Assembly (NCBI GenBank): GCA_041391425.1
Contig: JAWKNZ010000008.1
Location: 62,001 to 126,000 of the forward strand
Source of the DNA: JAWKNZ01 sp041391425
GTDB taxonomy: Bacteria > Bdellovibrionota_B > Oligoflexia > Oligoflexales > JAWKNZ01
Length of the DNA: 64,000 nucleotides
Direction of reading: 5' to 3'
Of the stretch, positions 1 through 9,219 are shown piece by piece. Numbering within the stretch: position 1 is the first letter of the stretch; each line of letters starts with the position of its first letter. The notes under the pieces are model-generated. The model ran no database searches. It worked only from the letters and a program-made list of their open reading frames with translations, and had not been told where the DNA came from. A program made the translations under genes and the position numbers.

Positions 1-1
1 T

Positions 2-1516
2 CTTGCTTATGCCATAGCAGTCAAGCCGTCCAAAAATATCGGACATTTCTTCGACCTAAAAGAAGAATTTAAGCTCACAGCGGAAGAAATGCCTCAGCAT
101 CATAATAGACCTCCAGCACAAACCAATCAGAAACGTCTAACCAAACTCATAAAGCATATCCTATCGACCCAAGCAGAAAAAGGAAGCTTCAGTGGCTATA
201 CACTACATACACATTTCACCCTATCAATATTAGATGACTATAAATTGAGATTTTTAAAATGCGTAGACAATCCAGAGAAAGAGCAATGCAAAAAGATAGA
301 TGAAGTTTCGGAGAAAGGTTTGTGGTTTATCAAAAACCTTAGCTTTGCAAGCGAGCATACAGATGACTTCGATACCTTCAAAAACAAAGCAACAAGTTCA
401 TATCTAGGTGTCACCTGTGATGGCACTTTTTGGGACACAATATTAATAGGGCAAGCACTTCTTAATTCTGGCTTCTCCCAAGAGTCTCTTATGCCTGTAA
501 CAAAGTATATATTAAACCAACAGGATAAAACAAAACCATATAAAGGACATCAAGGCTTTCCATTTGGTTGGGATTTTTGGCAAGATCCAGACAATGATGA
601 TACTGCCGAGTTTCTATTGTATCTGCATTATTATACTCAAGACAGTAATCCAACTCGCAACAAAAAAATTACCTCAAATGCCTTTGAAAAAATAAAAGAA
701 GCAATAAATAAAGCCATTCTATACCTCTTAGCAATGCAAAACAAAGATGGCGGCTGGGGAGCATTCGCGCATGAAAATAACGAGAATCCCTTTCTAAAAG
801 CATTTGCATCCTCCTTAAGCAACTCAGCGGATCTTTTCGATGATTCATCAGTTGATGTTACAGGACATGTTTTAGAGTCACTAAGTCCATTTGAGTTTAA
901 AAACAAAGAACAATCGCTAACAAAGGCAGTCCAATTCATTGAATCAAGGCAAAAGGAATACTACGAAAGAGATCCCAAGACTAAAGCACCCAAATTAGAT
1001 CAACATGGCCAGCCCATAAAGAAGAAAGGCCCTTGGTTTGGTAGATGGGGAGTTAATTATATTTATGGTACTAATGCAGCCGTTCTCGGTATAGCAAAAG
1101 TTGTCGATCACCCTGAAGAACGACAAAGCATAAAAGATGCCATGCGTTGGCTCAAAAACATTCAAAATGAAGACGGGGGATTTGGCGAAAGTAGCCTTTC
1201 TTATCAAAAAGAAGCTCCCAACTTTTGGATGGGGATCGGTGACAGTACCCCTACGCAAACAGCTTGGGCCATATCTGCTCTAGTTGCAGGAGGAGAGGCT
1301 AACTCTATAACTACCACCAGGGCAGTAAATTATCTCATAAAAGAAATACAAACTAAAAAGCAGTGGATTGATCTATCAGTTGTAGGAACAGGTCATCCAG
1401 GGATTGTATATATGCAATATCCGGCCTATGCCTACGCTTTTCCACTAATTGCACTAAACCAGTATAGGAAGAAATTAGGGCTAGACATTGCGGACATAAA
1501 TTGCCAACAAAAATAA
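2..1516 (+). CDS. Squalene-hopene cyclase-like class II terpene cyclase, 5' end outside window
   Basis: The reading frame is open to the left edge, so the N-terminal part (roughly 180 residues by comparison with about 630-residue cyclases) is missing. Visible are the catalytic acid motif DNDDTA (equivalent to DxDDTA, the proton donor of squalene-hopene cyclases), QW-type repeats QNKDGGWG and QNEDGGFGE, the block GRWGVNYIYGT, and a C-terminal GTGHPGIVYMQYPAYAY resembling the cyclase TGFP-F/Y end. These enzymes cyclise squalene or a related polyprenoid at the membrane. The insert between 'RQKEYY' and 'GPWFGRWG' is longer than usual. Substrate and product cannot be told from sequence: hopene synthesis is the default, and other triterpenoid cyclisations are possible. 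An ATG at 89 exists, but frame continuity upstream argues that it is internal. Confidence 0.85.
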   Translation, partial: LAYAIAVKPSKNIGHFFDLKEEFKLTAEEMPQHHNRPPAQTNQKRLTKLIKHILSTQAEKGSFSGYTLHTHFTLSILDDYKLRFLKCVDNPEKEQCKKIDEVSEKGLWFIKNLSFASEHTDDFDTFKNKATSSYLGVTCDGTFWDTILIGQALLNSGFSQESLMPVTKYILNQQDKTKPYKGHQGFPFGWDFWQDPDNDDTAEFLLYLHYYTQDSNPTRNKKITSNAFEKIKEAINKAILYLLAMQNKDGGWGAFAHENNENPFLKAFASSLSNSADLFDDSSVDVTGHVLESLSPFEFKNKEQSLTKAVQFIESRQKEYYERDPKTKAPKLDQHGQPIKKKGPWFGRWGVNYIYGTNAAVLGIAKVVDHPEERQSIKDAMRWLKNIQNEDGGFGESSLSYQKEAPNFWMGIGDSTPTQTAWAISALVAGGEANSITTTRAVNYLIKEIQTKKQWIDLSVVGTGHPGIVYMQYPAYAYAFPLIALNQYRKKLGLDIADINCQQK

Positions 1517-1786
1517 TATAAACAAAATAGAAAGCTAAGAACTCATCGAGCATCAGATGATTAATTACACATCACAATCTCGCAGCCCAAAATTCATACA
1601 GAAGGTTTGAATACCAACAATAGCTAGACTGGCTAGGTTTTTCATGACAAAGTGGCATAGTTATGCTAGCTGGGTTCTGTAATATGCCTAGCTGAAAAGC
1701 TCACGAAAAAGACAATAAATTGGAAGCATCGTTCGCTAAATAAAAATCATGGCGACGTTCATATATTTAATAAGGCCAGAACAAGC

Positions 1787-2485
1787 ATGCTGAGCAACAG
1801 AAAAACAATCAGTTATATTTTTAAATTTCTATGCTTTTTTGCCTTATTCACATCTCATCTTAAACAATTTGAACTTTACGCTACATCGATTGAAAGTGCA
1901 AATAGCTACCGGAAAAGCTTTACTCTAGAAGAGTTTCAAGCACTACATATCTCTGGTAAATTTGAAATTGAAGTTAATATAGAAAAAAAACAATCTCTAA
2001 CAATCGAAGCCGAACGTGATTACTTAGATAGCCTCAATATCCAAGTTAAAAACAAAGTGTTATATGTAGTTCCAAATTCAACACAAAAAAATTTTTGGCC
2101 ATGGAAAAAAGACAAAGCTATTATTAAAATCTCTGTCAATAAACTATCAGCAGTAGAACTTATGGGCTCTAGCCAGTTTTTTCTTCATAATATTGCCGCT
2201 CATCACTTTAAAATATCGGCATCAGGCGCGACAAAGCTAGACCTTGCTGGAAATGTTGAATTTCTAAAAGTCGATGTATCAGGTGCGACCGAAGTAAAAG
2301 CATTCAAGCTAAAGGCCAAGCATATAGATATTCGTGCAATGGATGCCTGCGATGTAGAAGTCTTTGCAAAAAAATCTGTCAAAGTATCTGCAAGCGGAGC
2401 ATCAAATGTAACTTACAAAGGCAATGCGATAATAGCTAAGCAAAGGATATCTGGAATTAGCAGTCTAAAGAAAAAAAATTCATGA
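1787..2485 (+). CDS. Exported GIN-domain (DUF2807) protein
   Basis: A 232-residue protein with an N-terminal hydrophobic segment (about residues 8-30) consistent with a signal peptide or anchor. It is followed by a 'head GIN' domain: an initial strand ending in 'SGKFEIEVN', then repeated short beta strands with SGA/SGS turns (ISASGATKLDL, VDVSGATEVKA, VSASGASNVTY), typical of the right-handed beta-helix of DUF2807. The family is envelope-associated, of unknown biochemical role, and often annotated as auto-transporter adhesin without proof. It ends in Ser/Lys residues. No operon partner: the upstream gene is about 270 nt away and the downstream gene is convergent. Confidence 0.75.
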   Translation: MLSNRKTISYIFKFLCFFALFTSHLKQFELYATSIESANSYRKSFTLEEFQALHISGKFEIEVNIEKKQSLTIEAERDYLDSLNIQVKNKVLYVVPNSTQKNFWPWKKDKAIIKISVNKLSAVELMGSSQFFLHNIAAHHFKISASGATKLDLAGNVEFLKVDVSGATEVKAFKLKAKHIDIRAMDACDVEVFAKKSVKVSASGASNVTYKGNAIIAKQRISGISSLKKKNS

Positions 2486-2615
2486 AACATAGCAATTAAA
2501 CTCAATTCCAAAAACCAATTTAGCATGTAAATAATATAAAAAAGATGCCAAGATTATACACATATTAGAAATGTAAATTTTCCCAAAAATTAGAATAGCG
2601 CACACCAAATAACTA

Positions 2616-4346
2616 CTAATCAAGAAAGATTTTTTCTCTAATAGTCCAAAAATGATTTTTTTTCCGTGCAATTAAAAACTGCGGCATCCTAAATTTAGCC
2701 ACCTGATTCAAAACATCATCAATTGAATTCCATCTTATATCATGCCCCGGCATTTTATTATGCACCCTAGCAAAATTATAATAAAATGCCTTTCGCTCCC
2801 ACGCAGCACTAAAGTAATAGTATTCCTTTAAACACTGCGCATCTAAATCATAATAGGAAATTTCTAGTCTCTCACGATTTTTTTTATCGCTAGTTTTCGC
2901 AAACAACATCGTATCAGGACGCATTACATGAGCATCCTTGAGTTCCATAGCACGGCGAAGCTTAGTATCAGCATCGACAATAATAGCTTTACATCGACCG
3001 CAATGGCGTGCGGCAATATCATTTTCTTCACCACACTGCTCACAGATTTTGAAACGAAATCTATAATCACAAAGTGTAATAGCTAGAGTTGTTGAATCCT
3101 CTAAAGCTCCCTGACACTTCCGGCCATAATGCTCAACAACAAAACCTTCCGTATCCTTCTTACCCCAAAAAATATTTTGGTATCCACACTTTGGGCATAA
3201 AACATCCACAGGCTCACAATCGGAAGAAGGCTTTTCCAAACCCACCTCAGGTCGATAAACATCATAACCTAAACCAGTATAATCAAGAATTAGACAATCT
3301 TCTTTACCAGGAGAAAGGCGAAGACCACGCCCAACAATCTGCTGAAATAATCCTATAGATTCAGTCGGTCTCAGTATTGCAATAACATCCACATGAGGAG
3401 CATCAAAGCCAGTTGTCAGCACTGACACATTTACTAAAAATTTAATTTTCCTTGCTTTAAAGCTTTCAACAATTCGGTCACGTTCTTCCAATGTTGTTTC
3501 AGCAACGACTAAAGCAGCATTTTCCTGTGGTAGTAAATCTAAAATTTCCTTAGCATGAGAGACCGTCGAAGTAAATAGCATGACTCCTTGCCGCTCTTTC
3601 GATAGCTTCAAGATATGTCCTATAATCCCTGGAGTGACTCTTTTTTGCTTAGATAAAACTTTTTCAATTTCTGACAAAGAAAAAAAACCTGAACTAGAAT
3701 TACATTTTAAGTCACTAAAATCATAACATGCTACAGGAGCATCAATTAAAACAGGCTGTGTTAAATAACCACTCTTGATCATAGACAATAGTGAAACTTC
3801 ATATATGCATTTTTTAAAAAAACGCGTCTCTCTAGATTTTATACAACCTTTATAATGATATTCATAAATCCAGCCCAATCCCAAACGATAAGGAGTTGCG
3901 GTCAAACCAATGATACAAAGTCCAGGATTTAATTTACGCAAACATTCTATCAATTTCATATATTGACTATTCTCGTCGAGCGAAATGCGGTGGCATTCAT
4001 CGACGATCAATAAAGAAAAATCTTTTAGAATATTACGGTTAGCTCGTGCTATTGACTGAACACTTGCGAAAACAACTTTATTTTTATGTTCTTTACGCTT
4101 TAATCCCGCAGAATAAATTGCGGCCTGCAAGCCATAACTTTCATATTTAGCATGATTTTGCTCTACCAACTCTTTAACGTGGGTTAAAATCAAAACCCTT
4201 CCCTTAGCAATGCGAGCTAGTTCGGCAATTATTAGACTTTTACCAGAGCCGGTCGGAAGAACTAAAACAGCAGGGTCTTTTGATTTCTTGAAATGTGAAA
4301 TAGCAGATAAAACCGATTCTTTTTGATATGGCCGTAACTTATACAC
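2616..4346 (-). CDS. radD: RadD-like superfamily 2 DNA helicase/ATPase
   Basis: The 576-residue protein closely follows the layout of E. coli RadD (YejH, 586 aa), which acts in double-strand-break repair with RecA and SSB. It shows the N-terminal LRPYQ Q-motif, Walker A PTGSGKS (about residues 31-37), motif II DECH (about 116-119), motif III TATPYR, and motif VI QIVGRGLRLSPGK. The C-terminal part is zinc-binding, with Cys pairs CPKC and CEQC...HCGRC. Conserved RadD phrases such as LTTGFDAPHVD and ILRPTES are present. The start is a GTG at 4346 with GGGGAT about 9 nt upstream; homologues also begin just before the LRPYQ motif. The gene is transcribed alone, convergent with the GIN-domain gene. 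Confidence 0.93.
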   Translation of the reverse strand: MYKLRPYQKESVLSAISHFKKSKDPAVLVLPTGSGKSLIIAELARIAKGRVLILTHVKELVEQNHAKYESYGLQAAIYSAGLKRKEHKNKVVFASVQSIARANRNILKDFSLLIVDECHRISLDENSQYMKLIECLRKLNPGLCIIGLTATPYRLGLGWIYEYHYKGCIKSRETRFFKKCIYEVSLLSMIKSGYLTQPVLIDAPVACYDFSDLKCNSSSGFFSLSEIEKVLSKQKRVTPGIIGHILKLSKERQGVMLFTSTVSHAKEILDLLPQENAALVVAETTLEERDRIVESFKARKIKFLVNVSVLTTGFDAPHVDVIAILRPTESIGLFQQIVGRGLRLSPGKEDCLILDYTGLGYDVYRPEVGLEKPSSDCEPVDVLCPKCGYQNIFWGKKDTEGFVVEHYGRKCQGALEDSTTLAITLCDYRFRFKICEQCGEENDIAARHCGRCKAIIVDADTKLRRAMELKDAHVMRPDTMLFAKTSDKKNRERLEISYYDLDAQCLKEYYYFSAAWERKAFYYNFARVHNKMPGHDIRWNSIDDVLNQVAKFRMPQFLIARKKNHFWTIREKIFLD

Positions 4347-4476
4347 TCTATTATCCCCAGTTATACTTAGCTTTGGATATACCAGGAAGAACAGGATTTT
4401 TCAAATGAACGCAGAAAAGTCCTAAGCCACATAACAAATTTTATACTTCTCAAAAACTTGTACGTCAAATGACTTC

Positions 4477-5786
4477 TTATAGAAGAATAATATCCCCATT
4501 TTGAATTCCCTTATCTTCAACGAATTCAATAATTTTCGCCAATATCAATCTACCACGTTTCTGTATGACCTGCACTCGACCCACTTCTGTATAAACCAAA
4601 CCTTCATTATTAAAATTCGGCTTATTAATCTTTTGTTCAACTCTCACAACAGGATAATTCTTTCTTAGTTTAAACTTTCGACCAAGTTTTCCAGCGATAG
4701 ATACCCATCTCCCACCACGAACACTAATCACTCTAGGTTGTAATTGTGCTAAATCCAACTTAGGAACGAATTCTTCAAGAGTTTTTTGAAATCGATTTTG
4801 TTCAATCAACTTCCAGTAATTCTTCTCCTCAGCTTGATCAAAAAACTCGGACGCTTTTGTTAGCTCTCCTTTCTTTTCATAATAAATGCCAAGATTATGG
4901 AAGGCGAGAGCGTTGTTTTTATCTTCTAAGATTGCGTTTTTCCATTTACTTGCCGCATGTTCCCAACGCCCACCTGCAGCAAGTTCAAGTCCCTGCTGAA
5001 TGAAGCCATCTACTTTATCATTAGTTCCACGTGCATATAATACTCTTTCAACCTGATACGTTTCAGGGCATGTTGTGGCAATAATGCGATCAAGAATCCC
5101 CTGCGTCATATATTGACGCACATTTCGTCCAATATCATCCGCTTCACTAGAGTAATTTTTCACATCAGCGTTTGCCTCGTAAACCCCATCAGTAATGATC
5201 TTTTTGAGAACTTTATTATATAAAGTAAAATGAATCGAAACTTCATAATGCCTCATGTTTAAGCCCACATCACGAACGGCTGTTTTTCCCACAGGAGATA
5301 TTTCCGATTCACCAGTAAAGCCATAAGAATTATAAGGCCAAATGCCATAAGTAGGTGCCCACATATACCGAAAGTCGTCATTATAAACTACTAATTTTTG
5401 ATTTGTTAGAAACACTACCTTTATTCTTCTCAACTCTGACAATAAAAGTACCATGAGTCGTTCGAGCGTCTTTCGACTTATCCATCTGATTGCCAATAGA
5501 ATTCTCTATACTCTTATAATCTGCACCCTTAAGGTCAAATTTCCAAATCTAAAGCCTTAATTTCATCAAAACGCCCGCAAGACTTGAGCTTTCTATGTAA
5601 ATAATCGCTACTTGCAGAAGTTAACCCCTCAATTGCAGGCAAGCCAAGAATCGAAAACTCTTTATATAAATCACTCGGATAACGACTCAATTGAAAACTA
5701 ACCTTCTTTTTGAACAGACGAACAAAAAGAAACCGCTAAAGCCATTGTGAAAAGAAAAAAGACTTAAACCATCTTAGATTTATCAT
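4477..5786 (-). pseudogene. TPR lipoprotein gene with several frameshifts in its 5' third
   Basis: The 3' two thirds (about 4477-5410) is an intact frame encoding TPR helices (around 'ALAFHNLGIYYEKKGELTKA') and a C-terminal basic/beta region. Upstream, coding continues in other frames. A lipoprotein-like signal starts at ATG 5786 (MINLRWFKSFFFS), continues in a second frame (MALAVSFCSSVQKEG), then a third (SFQLSRYPSDLYKEF...ALDLE), then a fourth (FDLKGADYKSIENS...), before joining the long frame near 5410. Each switch is a 1-nt shift near a short homopolymer (about 5745, 5700, 5547, 5410). The intact frame can be read from a TTG at 5496, but that start is artificial. The family is not recognised beyond TPR; a CsgG/LpoB-like envelope role is only a guess. 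Either a pseudogene or a poorly assembled stretch. Confidence 0.7.
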
Positions 5787-5840
5787 AGCACTAGGAATTT
5801 GACTCATTAAAAGCCTCTGAAGCAGATAAGATTTGCAAAA

Positions 5841-6733
5841 CTAACCGATGTTAACAAATAATGCACCAATAACTCCAAGAATACAACTGAGGATTTTACG
5901 TTTAGTCAGCTCCTCACGAAGAATCAAACGGCTAAGATAATAATAAAGATAGTACTTGTCTGATTCAAAATAGCAGCAATTGATGCTGTTGTGTATTTAA
6001 AGCCAGCAATCCAAAAAATCATTGCTAAGTATGCACCTAAAAACGCACCCAAAAAGATGATTTTTTTATTTTCAGCCGTTAAAAATGATTCCTTAAGTTT
6101 AGTCTTCTTTTTGCTAAAAACAGATAAAAGCAACAGGACAGAAAAGCCAGAAATCAACCTAACTTCAGTTGTAAAAAGAACCGGTAAGTTTCTTAGGATA
6201 GGCTTCATCAAGACAACACCAATCGCCATAAGAACAACCGCCAACGCCCCTAGCAAAACACCTTGCAGCTTACCACCAGCTATAAACCCAGGCTTTAACT
6301 TATCCTGTTTTGAAGGAATAACGGTAAATACAGACATCAAAATGCATATGCCGCCAATAAACTGTAAAACAGTCAATCTTTCCGCGAGAAAAAGAAAAGA
6401 CATAAAAACAACTGAAGGGCTATAAGCACAATCGACGATTGCCATTGTTGTCGCATCAGTAGATCGAAGAGCGGCAAGCCAAAGAGTATCGGCAATACCA
6501 ATTCCAATAATGCCACTGACAACTAAAACAACTAGATCTCTAATCGATATGGAAGCAAAAGGAACTGTTTCTTGTGAAAATAAAAAAGTTACAAAGACAA
6601 GAATAATAGCAAGCGCGATTTTAAAAATATTAAAAGAGAGTGGATCAAGCTGCTGACTCGTCTTGCGCATGCAAATAACACCAAACGCCCAGGCAACAGC
6701 TGATAAAATCGAATAGGCTTCCCCTGGTCCCAT
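5841..6733 (-). pseudogene. EamA/DMT-family transporter interrupted by one frameshift near its end
   Basis: About ten hydrophobic helices arranged as two EamA halves mark a drug/metabolite transporter superfamily permease, typically an exporter of amino acids or small metabolites in the inner membrane. The main frame (6733 to 5924) stops after 'TSTIFIIILAV', inside the last conserved region. In another frame the sequence continues as RLILREELTKRKILSC then ILGVIGALFVNIG and stops at 5841, exactly the expected family C-terminus. Restoring one C in a run of C (GCC CGT) near 5930 rebuilds a roughly 297-residue protein. The ATG start at 6733 has AAGGCG upstream. Substrate unknown. It lies next to another frameshifted gene, which may point to a weak stretch of assembly rather than two independent mutations. 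Confidence 0.75.
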
Positions 6734-6793
6734 TGCAACGCCTTAATTTAGGTCTCATACCAAATGCAGCTGGTATTCTACGGAAATGCCTAT

Positions 6794-8245
6794 TTAACGC
6801 AAGGCAATTTTCAATGTTTGCCCTGCTAGAATTCTATTTCTTCTGATTTTATTCCTCCTTTTTATCTGACTCACAGAAACGCCGAATTTTTTTGCAATTT
6901 TTGTTAAATTATCACCTCGGCGCACCTTGTACAGTTTTACACTTGCTTGTGCCCGCCTTGTCGACTTAGAAAGTCCACCACGGACTTTAAGCCTTTCACC
7001 TACCCGAATCACGCTAGAGTGAAGAGCGTTCAACCTTCTCAACTTCCAAACTGGCATATCGTACTTGCGCGCAATCATTGTTAAATTCTCACCACGTCTA
7101 ACCCTATGGTATTTGATGTTACTTGTACTCGCATAATTGACACTTCTATAATTCTTAAGCCGGTGCTTAGCTAAAAGATTTTGTCCATCTCGAACGGATT
7201 GCTCAACGGAAACAGGCACCCAAATACCATATGATCCACCAGTAGGTGGTGTCATTCCTCTTAGTAAATGAGGATTAAGCTCTTTTAAAGTATCATAAGA
7301 AATTCCGAATACATCGGATACACTTTTCAGCTTGATGGGAGAAGGCACATCAACCATAGCAACTTCGGAAACCTTGTCACCTGATGGAACACTAAAACCA
7401 AATTTTTCTGGATTTCTTCCAATAATAGAAGCAGCTAAAAATTTAGGAACATAATTCATCGTCTCACGTGGCAGTGCCTTCTTTCGAGCTAATTCCCAAA
7501 AATTACGGCTATTAGCTTTCATAATCGAACGTAAAATCCTCATTTCTCCAGCATTATATCCTGCCATTGCCAAATACCATGAATCAAAAACTCTATGCAG
7601 GTCTTTTAGATAATCTGCCGCAGCCATAGTAGCTCTAAATGGATCTTGACGTTCGTCAACATAGTAATTCTTCTTAAGTCCATATCTATGACCTGTTGCT
7701 TTCATAAATTGCCAAAATCCAACTGCTTTTGCATGCGACTTAGCATTAATAACAAAGCCACTCTCTATCATTGCTAAATAGTAAAGCTCCTCTGGGACCT
7801 CATTATCAGCAAGGATTTCTAAGATTCGTTCCTTATACTTTGCTCCGCGATTAAGAAACCTTTGAAAACGTTCTCGATCTTCCTCCGAAAAATAGCGAAT
7901 CCACTTTTGTACTCTTTCATTAATTTCGACAGGTATGTTTTCTGACTTAACTTGACTATCAACACCATTTTGAACAGATTCAACGACATCATTTTGAGAT
8001 GGATTATCATCAATTTCTTCCTCCGAAACTTCAGCCTCCTCTGCAACAGCAAGATCCTGTTCCTCAAAAGTTTGACTCTCATCCAAATCTGCGTCAACTT
8101 GAGTAATTAACTGATTAATTTCGTCAGACTGTTTCTGTTTCAACTCAACATTAAAAGGAGAAACAATAGGCTTCAATGGGGGAGTAATACAATTCGTGAA
8201 AGGAAAGAAAACCATCATAAGAAACAATAAATGATAAATGCGCAT
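6794..8245 (-). CDS. MltD-like membrane-bound lytic murein transglycosylase with two LysM domains
   Basis: The protein starts with a lipoprotein signal (MRIYHLLFLMMVFFPFTNC, lipobox FTNC). An acidic, probably disordered linker follows, then a transglycosylase SLT domain with catalytic Glu in AMIESGF and supporting motifs GFWQFM and AGYNAG. The C-terminus has two LysM peptidoglycan-binding repeats, YHRVRRGENLTMIARKY and LYKVRRGDNLTKIAKKF. This is the E. coli MltD layout. It cleaves glycan strands in the periplasm during wall turnover. I chose ATG 8245 because GGGGA lies 5 nt upstream; a TTG at 8257 and an ATG at 8251 are alternatives. The C-terminal tail is strongly basic. Confidence 0.92.
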   Translation of the reverse strand: MRIYHLLFLMMVFFPFTNCITPPLKPIVSPFNVELKQKQSDEINQLITQVDADLDESQTFEEQDLAVAEEAEVSEEEIDDNPSQNDVVESVQNGVDSQVKSENIPVEINERVQKWIRYFSEEDRERFQRFLNRGAKYKERILEILADNEVPEELYYLAMIESGFVINAKSHAKAVGFWQFMKATGHRYGLKKNYYVDERQDPFRATMAAADYLKDLHRVFDSWYLAMAGYNAGEMRILRSIMKANSRNFWELARKKALPRETMNYVPKFLAASIIGRNPEKFGFSVPSGDKVSEVAMVDVPSPIKLKSVSDVFGISYDTLKELNPHLLRGMTPPTGGSYGIWVPVSVEQSVRDGQNLLAKHRLKNYRSVNYASTSNIKYHRVRRGENLTMIARKYDMPVWKLRRLNALHSSVIRVGERLKVRGGLSKSTRRAQASVKLYKVRRGDNLTKIAKKFGVSVSQIKRRNKIRRNRILAGQTLKIALR

Positions 8246-8568
8246 ATACATCCCCAATTAAAATCAGCTCACAAGTCAATATACTCAAACAAGCCAAGCT
8301 TGCATAAAATAAAAATTGTGCAGATTTTGATTTACTATGAGTATAAAATTTTTCTTCTAAATAATTTTACCAGAGTATGCTTCGTTTCCCAATCCCGATC
8401 TTTCTTAATGATCGCGATGTCATATTTATCCGATGATAATGCCTAAAAACTAAAGAAAAGAAAATTGCAGATCAGAAATATGCTAAAACCACGAGGCAAA
8501 GTTTTATATTATGAAGTTTAAATGTATAATATACCAGGAGTGATAAATAGTTTTTAAGACATTATTTC
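8246..8568. other. Intergenic stretch without recognised gene
   Basis: AT-rich sequence between the MltD-like gene and a palindromic element. It should hold the promoter of the MltD-like gene (reading left). A short open frame on the plus strand here has no codon structure or start signal I trust. The last 8 bases (8561-8568) are the left copy of a target-site duplication. Confidence 0.5.
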
Positions 8569-8687
8569 GTAACTATTCAGCGTATTTTTTATCTGATCGA
8601 TTCAAAGCCTTGATTGCCCGTCATCCATATGAGGACGACGATGTATCAAGCGACATATTGAAGGGAAAAGATACGTTGAATAGTTAC
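8569..8687. mobile_element. Palindromic MITE, GTAAC family, copy A (short form)
   Basis: A 119-bp element bounded by inverted repeats GTAACTATTCAGCGTATTTT and its complement (one mismatch, ATACGTTGAATAGTTAC). It is flanked by a perfect 8-bp direct repeat ATTATTTC at 8561-8568 and 8688-8695. GTAA termini with 8-bp duplications are hallmarks of IS66-family transposition; no transposase is present, so this would be a non-autonomous derivative. The centre reads CGTCATCCATATGAGGACGACG: the long inner hairpin seen in copies B-D is missing, most simply by deletion within the palindrome. The right target duplication includes the stop codon of the neighbouring small gene. Confidence 0.88.
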
Positions 8688-8688
8688 A

Positions 8689-8940
8689 TTATTTCTTTTT
8701 CTTAAATTTTTTTTCATTTAAAGAGATCATATCTCTCATATCCACGACAGGGCTTTCCCCAAAACGATCTCTTTTCATAAAAGCTTTGCTTGTAAACGTG
8801 CCTCCTACACACCCATGTAAAAAAGAAGAGCCAAACATTATGACAATTATGAAAGAGCTTCTAAAACCACCAAAGAAAAATATTTTTAAATCTCCTAGCA
8901 TACAATGTATAATTCCCGATAAATTACGCATAGTTAACAC
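8689..8940 (-). CDS. Small putative lipoprotein, no recognised family
   Basis: An 83-residue frame with a basic N-terminus, a hydrophobic stretch SSFIIVIMFGSSFLHGC that looks like a lipoprotein signal (lipobox FLHGC), then GGTFTSKAFMKRDRFG and a Lys-rich end. A start at the fourth codon (ATG 8931) is equally possible; AGGTG lies upstream. The coding case rests on the lipobox and on the ordered mature part, so it is moderate. A MITE inserted directly after the stop codon and left the frame intact. No function can be proposed. Confidence 0.45.
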   Translation of the reverse strand: MLTMRNLSGIIHCMLGDLKIFFFGGFRSSFIIVIMFGSSFLHGCVGGTFTSKAFMKRDRFGESPVVDMRDMISLNEKKFKKKK

Positions 8941-9219
8941 CTGAAAGTTCTTTGAGTTTATATTAAGTCGAAGCCAAAACTCCCGACTAAATTATCGACA
9001 AAGTTTAATCAAACTTAAATCATAAGGTATAATAATTATGGAATGAAGAATTTGCCCACCAGAGTCCATTGAACTAAATATTTTTTTTACATCTCTGATA
9101 ACCGTGACTTCAGCACATTAAGCTCATAGATTAAAGCAAAGCTTCAACCTACCCTAGATTTTCTAAACCAATTCAAATACGATAAAGGCTGTTGATTTAA
9201 ATTCGCATGAGGAAATTTG

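Noticed and set aside
4477..5496. Intact 339-residue protein starting at TTG 5496
   Set aside because: Coding signal continues upstream in other frames up to a lipoprotein start at 5786. The residues before about 5410 in this frame do not look like the rest of the protein.
8231..8446. Small plus-strand frame opposite the start of the MltD-like gene
   Set aside because: No ribosome-binding site, no domain or signal-like pattern, and it overlaps the divergent promoter region.
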